A stretch of 64,000 nt of DNA from Saksenaea vasiformis B4078 (lineage: Eukaryota; Mucoromycota; Mucoromycetes; Mucorales; Saksenaeaceae), in contig JNDT01002365.1 in assembly GCA_000697055.1 (NCBI GenBank), positions 1-64,000 on the forward strand, given 5' to 3'. The position numbers and the translations under genes were made by a program. Of this stretch, positions 25,300 to 35,314 are shown in pieces. Numbering within the stretch: the first letter of the stretch is position 1; each line of letters opens with the position of its first letter. Under the pieces are notes generated by a model. It made no database searches and was not told the origin of the DNA. It saw only the letters and a program-made list of their open reading frames with translations.

Positions 25300-25747
25300 C
25301 AATGAACAATTTCATTGCTCGAATACTGCGCCTGATGAAAGACTTGGCAACGAAAACCGTCCGGATTACAACGTGGATATCTATGCGCCAGGCTACAAGT
25401 ACAATTACACGAACGTATATGGTGAAATAAAGCCAACTGACAGCATGTCCCCAACGCTGCTGGTCAACGATTTCTATCGCCTGGTCATTTTTGCCACGAA
25501 TGCTCTGGGCATCTTCCATCTGCGGCAGTCGCTTGCATTTCAGGCTGTTGGAAAGACAATCACCTTTTTGGTCATGTCACTCTCAAATCCCCAGTTGTAC
25601 ACGTTTACGGAGTTGGCTCGTATCCAGATACCCACGAAAAAATCCGACCTCTTGAACATCGCTGGGCATTTGAACAATTTGGTTTTTATCTCCTCCATCC
25701 ACAAAAATGGTTCTTCATGGACGCAAAATTTATATAGATTAGCGTAA
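25300..25747 (+). pseudogene. Fragment of a mucoralean PD-(D/E)XK-like repeat family
   Basis: An open frame of about 150 codons reads ENRPDYNVDIYAPG..., then NVYGEIKPTDSM, LLVNDFYRLVIFATNALGIF and further alpha/beta sequence ending at TAA 25745. RPDY followed at about 20 residues by GEIK fits the spacing of a PD-(D/E)XK nuclease core (inference). Proteins with a GE(I/V)K then LLxxDxxRLxxFxK layout are, to my knowledge, common dispersed hypothetical genes in Mucoromycota. Here it lacks an N-terminal half and has no convincing start, so it is scored as a relic. Confidence 0.45.
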
Positions 25748-25994
25748 AAATTTGTTCAATAAACAATAGCACCGCAAAGGGTATGCAAAACGCCCGGCAA
25801 AAAACAAAACCTGTATATAAAACACGACCAAGCGTATTGTCTACGCTTCTATATTGGCTAGAAAATGGCTATTTTGCTGTGATCAGTGAATGGGAACTTC
25901 CTTGATTCTTTCTTTAGCAAAAAATATAAAAAAACACAAAGACGTTACTGTCAAATAACAATCGCTTTCCTTCTTTCTCCTTTTTATCTGTAAA

Positions 25995-26995
25995 TTAAGC
26001 GCGCTGACGAATGACCAATTCCAAAAACTAAATGAGAATGTTAGTTTCGATGTCGTTAACCCTTCCCTTTGCGAACTCACCTGTTCGTAATTAATCTAGA
26101 AAGCACAGATCAAGATTAGTCATCCAGTACTCTGTAAAAGAAATCCAACTTACTTGAATCCATCCGTCATTATCTGTATCAAAGCGTCGGAAAGAGTCGG
26201 TCAAGGTCTTGACATTGACACATGCCTGAACAAAGTTATCAAATGTCACATCACCCTTGCCTAAGAAACGGTTAGTCGTTCCATCTCTCCTTTATCCAGA
26301 TTCTCACCATATTTGTCAAACTTCTGAATGAGGACATTGATAAATCCGTCGGACAAGTTATAACCAAACGTTCGTAATGCGTTTTTCATTTCGTTTCTGT
26401 CAATACTTCCAGAACCGTCAGCATCGAAAGTCTGGAAGCACTGCTTCCAGTCTTCGATGTACTTCCAAAGTCCAGCAAACTCGTTGAAATCGATGGTTCC
26501 GGTGTTATCTACAAAAAAAAAAAATTGGGTATATATTAGGGTTTACTCAGACTACCGTTTATCCCCGTTCTCTGATTTTACCAGTATCAAACATGTTAAC
26601 CATAGTACGAACTGTTTCGATGTTGAATGGACTCCAATCACCGTTTACAAGTGCTCGCTGAAGTTCGTCCACTGTCAGCTGTCCCGAATTATCTGCATCC
26701 ACTGCCCGGAACCAGCTCCACAGCTGGGGGTCAGCGCCAGGCGGAGGGCCTTGGGGAGGTGGGGGTCGGCCTAAAAGATTCTGTTCGTTCTAATGTGGGC
26801 GTAACAAAAAGACACATTACCATAAGCTTGGGATGGAGGATATCCCTGGTGAGGAGGAGCTGGTGAGCCATAATTTTGAGGCGGTGGAGGAACAGGGCGA
26901 CCGTATGCACCGGGAGGAGGCGCACCGTAGCCTTGAGGAGGAGGTTGTTGCTGTTGTTGGTAGGGGCTCCCGTAACCAGGATGATTATAAGACAT
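25995..26995 (-). CDS. PEF1: Penta-EF-hand calcium-binding protein (Pef1/ALG-2/peflin family)
   Basis: Exons 26821-26995, 26582-26770, 26308-26508, 26154-26260, 26081-26095 (15 nt) and 25995-26027. The first exon is Pro/Gln/Gly/Tyr-rich (MSYNHPGYGSPYQQQQQPPP...), like peflin and yeast Pef1. EF-hands follow: FRAVDADNSGQLTVDELQRA, MVNMFDT-DNTGTIDFNEF, FQTFDADGSGSIDRNEM, and DTDNDGWIQ, ending in the dimerising fifth hand with LELVIRQRA. The third hand's D-x-D-x-S loop is complete. Such proteins dimerise and respond to calcium at membranes (ESCRT, secretion or polar growth). The ATG at 26995 gives the usual MSY-type start. Confidence 0.9.
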
Positions 26996-27690
26996 GAGAT
27001 GAAACTGATGAAATGGGAGAAAGAGAAGTCGAGTTCCTTTTTCTGCCGCCAAGATGCTGAGCGAATGAAGAAAATAGTGAAGGAATAGCCCACCAATCAA
27101 ATTCGAGAAAAGTTGGCTAACTTGCTAGTCTCCCTCCATTTCTTTCTTTCTTTCCCTTGGTATCTCTATTTAAACCTCATAAAATGACATATATCTAATG
27201 GCAAACTATTACTACAGTTTTTTGTTGTTATTATTGTTTTATTAGTTTTTTTACAGCTTACAAAACTTTGCATAGGCTTCACCACGTGTTAGTGTCACGC
27301 CGCCACAGAGTGATCCCCGACCAAAGTTGAGCCCGATCCTCACCATGCTGCATTGCGTTTGAAGTTACAACAAAAAAAAACTTTGATGTCAGTACAGAAA
27401 AGGAAATTGCTAACTTCTGCACTACATTTGCAAACGGTTTGTACAAGCGTTAAAAGATTACGTAACAACACATTTCATATATTTGCGATACAACTAAGGT
27501 TATCCTCTTTGATAGAACGAAATAAAGTCATTGAAATACGTTTTACGCTATTCTTGATACCAAATTTGACAAAACGAGGACGGAGGATGTGGTGTAAGCC
27601 TTCTGGTTGCGCCAATTTTTGAATTTTCCAATAAAGACAGCATCGCTGTCCTTCTAAATCACTTCGTCTGGTGCCTTCCTAGGGAGGGTA
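26996..27690. other. Intergenic, T-rich
   Basis: Holds the PEF leader (TC-rich block near 27130-27160) and A/T-rich sequence with a TTATTATTG/TTTTATTAG tract near 27230. No gene, RNA or repeat was recognised. Confidence 0.4.
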
Positions 27691-27699
27691 CTCAATCGT

Positions 27700-29090
27700 G
27701 CTCTCGTACTTCAGCCGGGAACCTCACATACTCCGTCCTCGTCTCGTTAACTTTGTTGCTTTGCGAAGATACGCCTTCTCACTGTCATTCAGCAGTCATC
27801 AACTCGTGCTAATTTTGAGCACTTTCCTGCAGACAATATTACTGTTACCTATGATGTTCCCATTAACGAGGAAATCAGGTTTCATGTAGCCAATTATGAC
27901 ATCAGCTGGGGCATGTCAAAAGAGAATCTTGCCCTGGTGATCGCACCATCATTAAGAAGTGCAACGGAGCGAGTACCTGCATTAATATGGATTGTGGTGG
28001 ATATATAGGGCAAGTATTACTTCACTATCATTCATATAAATCATATCCCGATACGTGGTATTTAGCAGTAGTATAATCGACCAATCATTGCAGAAACTAA
28101 GCGTGGTGCGAGCGTGGGAGAGGACTTGGTCTTCATGCAATTACAAGTTGATTTTATTACAGTGCTCTGCAAAGGCCAAGTTTTTACTTGCAAGCATAAT
28201 GGTTATACCATGTAACATCTTGGCTCTGATAGTCATGGTCTTTATGAGAGCTGTAACGCGTCGCACAAATCGTTCATAGTAACAAGCATGCTAAGGCTAG
28301 GCAATTAGTTGTGGGCAGTGTGGCAGGCGTTGCTCCTGTCCGTACGATTGATTCTATGTTCCAGCGTGCTGACTGTACGCGATATTATCGAAAGAAAGCA
28401 TTGCTCGAGTAGGGCATTCTTAAATCAACAAAAGCCTCCACGATCAAATACATCCTTTCTCTCCAAACAGAGTACCCAGAATACTTTGCGATAGCGGATG
28501 CCATTAAGGAACGATTATTCATCACCTTTCGCCACCCCAATGTGAACGACCGTGTAGATACGTCCAAAGAACCAATAATTAGCGATCTGACCTATGGCGC
28601 GTTCTCAAAAAGCTTCTATTTGTGTTCATCGACAATGTACTTCCCTTGTCTCGGCATGAACGCGACAATATTTCATGCGATCTCGGGAGGTCTTAGTGTT
28701 AAGCATTACAAGGAGTACTTGTTGACGCTGTTTCGGACGCATACGATTGAATTCAACAATGACAATGCAACGATTGGCATGGTTGTGGATTTCTCTCAAG
28801 CCTAGCGACAAGCGTTTATAGAAGCGCCTTTTATTTCAAGTGGTCAAGAAATGGGTCTCGTCCTATGCCACCTTGGAAAAACGCGACAACTGCCTTGAAA
28901 CGAAAAATGAGATCCTCATATAAGGAAATATACCCAAAGAGAAAGGACAACCAGTTCTTTTCCTTCAATCTCAAACAGTTTGACCGCCTCTCCTGACTGG
29001 GCCAATGATAAGTACTTGAGTTCGTTGACCCACCAAACTCGAACAATTTGACCACGTCAGCTTCTGCTTGTGAAGACATGGGAATCATAT
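27700..29090 (+). pseudogene. MULE-like transposase relic
   Basis: Several frames on one strand, interrupted by stops, recall the Mutator-like transposase-derived proteins common in Mucoromycota. At 28283-28407 the frame reads HAKARQLVVGSV then FQRADCTRYYRKKALLE and stops. At 28470-28800 it reads EYFAIADAIKERLFITFRHP, then ISDLTYGAFSKSFYLCSSTM (position of the first catalytic Asp in the DDE domain), FHAISGG, and MVVDFSQA (position of the second Asp), followed by a stop at 28803. Further downstream only fragments continue. 27780-28010 may hold the zinc-binding N-terminal part. The family link is from pattern memory. Confidence 0.4.
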
Positions 29091-29099
29091 TATATTAGC

Positions 29100-30890
29100 C
29101 AATGGATTTGATATCTCTAAAGCAGTTGAATATTTCAAAACGATGTCAACTTCGAGATCTGCTGTCCAAGGTGTTCGCATGCATGAAGGCATCCATGTGG
29201 ATTTCGGTTGTTTAAGTATTTACTTGACAGGCAGGAAATCCTTTGAGGCTTTTCTTTATTTGGTTATGAAAGTAAGAGATCATTACATGTGTTTACGCGT
29301 CTGTCCTTATTATTGTTCTATTCATTCGGAGATTGTAATCTTGACTCTGGACAGCAGGTCTGTGTTCCTGAGATGGTCTTGACTTTAGATATAATGCCGA
29401 TGTTTAGATGTGGATCCATGTCCTCATATGTAACCTATACGACAATCCATGAAATCCTGTAAGCGCTGATGTGATGAGAAAGAATGAAGCTCATTGTCGT
29501 GTCTTAGATATGATCTACTCGCTGTGTCGACAGTACTGTAGACTCAATCTCCGATCATATAAATACACATGCAGCTATTAAATAGTTCCTGGTCTACTTT
29601 TCCACCGAAACAAACGACACCATTCAGTTTCACAGTACTGGTACAGCATTCTCAATAATAGTTTTAGTGATCTCCTGCATTAAATTGCTTAAGTGCTCGA
29701 TTTATAAAATCAACAGCAGTGAATTACATTAAAACATAGTCTCTTCGTCTCCCTTCTTCATAGACACATCGCCTTATTTCCCGCAGGCTCTTTGTTTCTT
29801 TTCTCACAGACCTTTCAACTTATTTCCCATAGCCTCTTCTTCGTTGCGTAATCTCTTCTTTTCCGTAGAAAAGCAAGGATACGAAGCGAAGCGAGTACCC
29901 ACTGCGGGTTAATTAGAAATCTCTGACTCCAAAGATTGAATGCTGATTGGATGAATAAGACGGTGCTTCAACATACATTCCTTCCTTCTTTTTTTTTATT
30001 TGTTCATTGTTTTACTCTTGCAACTTGCGCAAGAAAAATTCATATCTATACTGAATACCCAACATGTTTTTGACTTTTTAATGTGATTTTTTTTTAAAAA
30101 AAAAAAAAGAAATAACTAAATCCAAGGTTTGCAGCTCGTTTCGACTTAAAGCAGCGGTCTTGTAACTGGCTAAAGCTTATTTGAACTAAGGTTGCAAATA
30201 CGTATGATGCACGTAGACGCCATCGGCTTATGGATATTGTGGCCGTCTTAGGCGAGCTGTTGGTGACCTTTACCTCGCATTGACTGGATTTAAAGGGCAT
30301 TACCTTTGACTCCAGCTTTTGACGCAATCTTGGAGTTCGTTACGTTATTTGAGCCCGTGGTATTGTTTGAATGACAAATGTGCCGTAGAGTCCTAACATA
30401 CCCATATACGAAAGATAATGTAGAATATTGTAGAGGAAGGTCTCTGGAATAATTGTCAATAGCATATTGCCAGAGTTCTACGCGCACCTTGAGGTAAGTA
30501 CGTCCTGGCGTATGCCCGAACATGATGGTACAAGACCTTGCAGATTCACAAAGCGAGCTTAGAAGCTATTGGAATGAGCGTCCTCTGACAGAGCCCATCC
30601 CATGATTTTGTCTTCATATACGTGCTGACATGTATAGTTTCTTTTGGATTGCTTTTTCAGCCCTACATAGAAATTGAGCGGCTTTTTGACCTCTGTGTAC
30701 GATCGTTAGCAAAAACAAAACAAACAGACCAGAATAGGCTACCGGCGATAGTGCTATTTTTCTTTTTTTTCAGTATACAAGACGAAAAGGCCCCCTATTT
30801 GAGCAGTGGTATGGATGATCAACATGGTGGAGATCATGTAATCAAGGTGATATGCTAAACTATATACAAAGACATCGGTCAAGCACACAG
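29100..30890. other. Gene-poor, degenerate sequence
   Basis: Nothing convincing is encoded. A poly-A run lies at about 30096-30107 and a hairpin-like ACCCACTGCGGGTT at about 29897. A minus-strand frame at 30290-30523 (starting MFGHTPGRTYLK) is unrecognised. Confidence 0.35.
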
Positions 30891-30898
30891 AAGGCTGG

Positions 30899-32055
30899 CT
30901 AATCCCTTCCTTCCCCGTTGTCGTCTTCCCGTTTCCTCTTTGCAGCTGCTGATGAGGGTGCATTCAGACATGAGGGTAACATGATCTTGTTTTCCTCAGT
31001 GTCTTCAACCTCAAATCCTGAAGACTTACGACGTGCGGGCCGCCCTTCCACCAGCTCTATACTCCTTTGTACCAGACGCTAAAAAGAAAAAGGGAGATTG
31101 AGAATTGCTTGAACACAAGAATAGATCAATGATCCCATATACCTTCACTTTCCAAATGCTCTCGAGGAACGGAATCATGGACTTGGAGAACAATCTCGGC
31201 TGGAGCGGAATGGTTTGCTCCGTGAGCCGAAGCAACCGGCAGACATATCCTTCCGGACTGTCCATGACCATGGGTGTCATGCAAAGACCTGTCCAGTTAT
31301 ACCATTTTAGTTGAGCACTCATATGCAACCGAGAAATAGAGAGACTTACGACTGTGAGAGAAGCCGACTACTGTCAGCTGTCGGATCGATTCCACATCAT
31401 TCTCCAGCGCGTTCGCAGCCCGAACGAACATGTCTTTCATAAACGTCGGCAGCTTCAAGTTGCTCTCGACCAACTCCTTCGTGCCGACACCGCCTTCGTC
31501 GGCAAACCCTCCTTCGGAGCAGCCATACTCAATGGCATCCTTGCACAGGATGAGGTCTGGCTTCAGAGCTCTGACTTTTGGCAACAACGCTCCGTCCTTT
31601 GCCCGTTGTTTTTCGTTGTATCGTACTGACGTCCCGATGCAATGCTGATTGCTCCTAATATCATTGACGAATGTCAAATTTAAAAAAAGAAAAGGCGGGA
31701 TATACTGGCTTTACCTCATTGCCTCAACGTGGAGCTCAGGTTGCGACACGTCAATATGTCTGTTTCTGCATACACGAATGAATTTAAGACCGTTCTTAGC
31801 ATATTCCTTCATACGATCTAACGAAGCTTCTTCAGAGGCAGACTGAATCCTTTGAAATTGCAGTTCCATTTGCGCGCACCATTTCGACAGTAGATCTGTG
31901 TCATCATCCTTCGTTAACCATTCAGCCTCGTATTTCTCCTTCGCCATCTTGTACAGCAGCTGTATGGTAGGGTCCTTTCGTTCACGTAGAGTTAACGAAG
32001 ACCTTTTCTGCTTTATGAAGAACAAGCACAACACCACCATAGGGTGAAATGGCAC
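30899..32055 (-). CDS. Orphan multi-exon gene, PD-(D/E)XK-like region; left arm of inverted duplication
   Basis: Minus-strand exons: about 31717-32055 (KDPTIQLLYKMAKEKYEAEW...), about 31347-31661 (SNQHCIGTSVRYNEKQRAKD, KPDLILCKDAIEYGCSEGG, GTKELVESNLKLPTFMKDMF), about 31142-31290 (LCMTPMVMDSPEGYVCRLLR...) and 30899-31085 (RLVQRSIELVEGRP...KRKREDDNGEGRD, TAG). Splice sites are good, and the last exon carries a basic, nuclear-signal-like tail. KPDLIL...EYGCSE could be a PD-(D/E)XK core (inference). Upstream exons at about 32.1-32.5 kb are possible but not certain. A second copy lies inverted at 32.65-33.34 kb. The family appears to be a dispersed mucoralean hypothetical gene rather than a housekeeping gene. 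Confidence 0.5.
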
Positions 32056-32649
32056 AGCTTTGCAAACGGTATCTGTGGATCATGCATCTAGCAGGAAGCA
32101 CTTATTTCGCCCAGGTGTTGCAGGGCATCTCTCACACAGATACGGAGCTTGTTCGCTGCTTTGTATCTCTCCTTTTAAACAGTTGACATGTATGTGATTA
32201 GTGGAAATGATCAAAATAATTGGTTCTTGCTTATAAACTTTGGACGCCGGCTGATAGTATTGGACGGTGCGTTTCATAAACGTCGGATCCACAGTGTAAC
32301 GTTCAAGCAACTACGGCTTAGGTCTCAAACCCAGACGATAGCATGAAGCATCACAATGCTCGCAATGTGATGACATGTTGCGATGACCAAGACACAACCC
32401 CAAAAATAAGAACATCCGACATACCTACAGACTTTACACAATGACATACAGTCGGACACGATTCTTTTACCCACCTCACCAAAATTCCCACGTTGTGACA
32501 TCCATCTACCGTCATCTCACACCTGATAAACTTCACTTCGATCTTCTTTCTGTTTTGACGTTATTTTACACTCTTCCCTATTACTCCTAATATCTTCGTC
32601 GATATTCTTGCTGCCGTGAAACTTTGAAGTCCTTAATACCAACTATAAA

Positions 32650-33342
32650 ACAGTCTGGAGCCAAAGACCAGAGCTCTGAAGCCAGACCTCATCCTGTGCA
32701 AGGATGCCATTGAATATGGTTGTTCCGAAGTGGGGTTCACCGATGAAGGCTGTGTCGGCACGAAGGAGCTGGTGGAGAGAGACGTTAAACTGCCGACGTT
32801 TATGAAAGACATGTTCGTTCGGGCTGCGAACGCGCTGGAAAAAGATATGGAGTCGATCCGATAGCTCACAGTAGTCGGCTTACTCCCACACCCGTAAGTC
32901 CCTCTCTATTTTTCAGTTGCATATGAGTGATCAACTAAAATGGTTTTACTGGACAGATCTTCGCATGACGCTTGTGGTCATGGACACCCCGGAACGATAT
33001 GTCAGCCGGCTGCTTTGGCTTATGGAGCAAGCCATTCCGCTCCAGCCAAGCTTGTTCTCCAAGTTCGTCATTCCGTTCCTCGAGAGCATTCGGAAAGTGA
33101 AGGTATATGGGATCATTGATCTATTCTTGTGTTCGAGCAATTCTCAATTTCTTTTTCTTTTTAGCGTCTGGTGCAAAGGAGTGTGGAGTTGATTCAAGCG
33201 GGGGCCCACACGTCGCAAGTCTTCAGGATTTGAGGTTGAAGACTGAGGAGAACAGGATCGTGCTGTCTTCGTGCTTGGATGCGCCACTGTCAGCAGCTGG
33301 AAAAAGGAGACGGGCGGACGACGACGGGGAAAGAAGGCTCTA
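32650..33342 (+). pseudogene. Inverted partial duplicate of the 31-kb orphan gene, broken
   Basis: The same three 3' exons as the neighbouring minus-strand gene occur here on the plus strand: RALKPDLILCKDAIEYGCSE, then ELVERDVKLPTFMKDMF, TLVVMDTPERYVSRLLWLME, and RLVQRSVELI with an R/K-rich end. Intron positions are kept, so the duplication was at the DNA level, not through mRNA. A TAG interrupts the first exon after ESIR. The last exon shifts frame after VELI (in the GGGGCCC stretch). The 5' part of the gene is missing. The two copies face apart with about 1 kb between their 5' sides. Confidence 0.65.
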
Positions 33343-33434
33343 ACCAGCCTTCTATGTGTTTGACGATATCGCCATAGCTGTCTTTGTATATAGTTTTAGC
33401 GTATCATCTTGATTGCGTGATCTCCTTTCATGTA

Positions 33435-34146
33435 CAGCGCAACCTCTCTAATTTCAAAATGCTATAATTTCAAAACCCGGTTCTTTCAAGAAATCTTTGG
33501 TTCACCACCAGAAAACATAGTGTATGTTTTCAAATCCTCTGTAATATCAACTTCAATCCTGAAAAGGAGGTTGTACCTGTTATCGAGGGGAAGTTTAGTA
33601 CTCAAAGATTTACTAACCGCATTGATCCTTTGCAAGATATGATGTAATACCTCCTCATCAAGAAAATCTATCATTGTGTCAACGCGAAACAGTTGATCTT
33701 TTAAGTGGAAATGCAACGTTTCTCTTCCGCGGGTTTTGGTGTATGTCATCATTCACAATCACCTCGATTTGTATAAATGAATACGTCTTACTCAGTTCTT
33801 GTATCAACAGTATCCTTTTCTTCTCGGTAGCCACTCTCGAAATCGGGTATTGTTACTGTGATTCACTTGATAGCCTGGAGGTGCCAATTCATGCTTGTCA
33901 CAAGTTCATCTAGCACTGAGATTGCTTCATCTCCATGAACAGCTTTATTCATGAGACCTGTCTTGCGCCAGCAAGTTTGGAAGGTATTAGGATTGCGTTT
34001 TAGTGTGTCAAACGAGAGCTTTATCCACCACATAGCTCAATTCATACTCAGAAGACTTTGTGACAGATCCTCAGTAACATCAAAACCTGGAACTTTCAAG
34101 CAATTCTGCAAGGAACAGAGGACTTGAAATGAGAGAGGGGGCACTG
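33435..34146 (-). mobile_element. 712-bp pogo/Tigger-like deletion element with TIRs and TA target duplication
   Basis: Left end CAGCGCAACCTCTCTAATTT at 33435 and right end (reverse strand) CAGTGCCCCCTCTCTCATTT at 34146 agree at 19 of the outer 23 positions. Each is flanked by TA (33433-33434 and 34147-34148). Ends beginning CAGT-GNACC-CTAATT are typical of pogo/Tigger elements. Inside, the minus strand reads MWWIKLSFDTLKRNPNTFQT then CWRKTGLMNKAVHGDEA, which resembles the C-terminal tail of pogo transposases, followed by frames to 33486. No DDE catalytic region is present and stops are common, so this is a non-autonomous remnant. A short ITEDL/VTEDL segment occurs at both ends, suggesting rearrangement. 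Confidence 0.65.
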
Positions 34147-34148
34147 TA

Positions 34149-35314
34149 ACTCGGTAATAGGATTGGCTGTTTCCGCGTCTGCAACGGACATGAAAGCTCA
34201 AGTTTATCGGATGATCCAGCTTGAATCATTTACATTGGTGTCAAAAAGATCACAGGGACGTTTCCTACTTTGTTTGGTGGTTCACTACAAGTAAGAGTGA
34301 GTACTACTGATCGGCTTCCTACTGCATTGTACCAACTGTCGGTGTTTATGAACAGAAACTTGCAGCTGAAGTAGCACGCAAAGTTGTAAGGCATCAACGT
34401 GAGCAGTCTCAAGGCAAGCGACAACTTTCCATGAATGAATGCAGTAGTTCCTGGAGATCAGCCGAGTCACCCAAAATCAATAAACAAAAGAAACCGATTG
34501 AATGGCTCTTCTTGTTCACACAGTATAAAACAAGGCCAGATAATATCTAATCGCGTCCATCAAATTGGCTGTCATTTCCATATGGTCCCATCTGAGCAAT
34601 CTGTGAGATTGAAGAGATATCGAACATTTTGATTGCTTCACACACAAAAGAAGCCAGGATAACTTGAATGATTTCATGCATTACACCTTGTACAGATAGT
34701 TTAGATCACTCCCAGAAGATAAAAAACTACTGTATGTATGTACATTTTTAATTTGCTTATTCACTAGAGGAGCGCCCCATCTTGGCAAGACAATGTTTCT
34801 GATTTCTATGAAATGCCGCCACTGTTTGAGCAAGCCGTGGCTCTTTTTTAATGCGCGCCCACGGACTAGAATATCGTCGTTTTTTGCTCCAAGAACGGAA
34901 GGAATTGCGGTGAACATCATAAGCTTAACATTCTTCTTTTCATTTGCTGCATTCTAGTATTGAACTAGCACTATCAGCAATAACCATTCACCGAAGACAG
35001 GTGACCGTCATGACGTGATTGTTCCTTGTTAATGTGTGCTTGGTTAGAGCGCTTTTTATTTGCCCCCTTACGGCATATCACAAAGTTGGTTGATCATATG
35101 GGTCACATCGACTTTATATGAATAAGTTTTCTAAATGAGGCAAGCTAGACTCGACATCTTGTGGATTGGATCATCGTAACACCCGAACAACGGGATGGAT
35201 TGAGTTTCCCCGTATGGCAAGTAACGCAGACGGTCACAATTCTGTTCGACATTTCGCTCTTTTAAAAGGCGTTCAGGACTTGTCTCTTTTTACTCTTCTT
35301 TATCGGCAGTTAGA
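34149..35314. other. Intergenic region, no recognised content
   Basis: Contains only short frames, the longest on the minus strand at 34681-34920 (AIPSVLGAKNDDILVRGRAL...), which I could not place. The last 150 bp should hold the promoter and leader of the M28 peptidase gene. Confidence 0.35.

Noticed and set aside
29860..29920. Helitron-type 3' end (hairpin ACCCACTGCGGGTT)
   Set aside because: No CTRR end after the hairpin and no matching 5' TC end or helicase sequence.
30290..30523. Minus-strand frame beginning MFGHTPGRTYLK as a gene
   Set aside because: No recognisable domain, no clear splice partners and compositionally unconvincing.
34681..34920. Minus-strand frame AIPSVLGAKNDDILVRG as a possible gene remnant
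   Set aside because: Could not be tied to any family, and no neighbouring exons were found.
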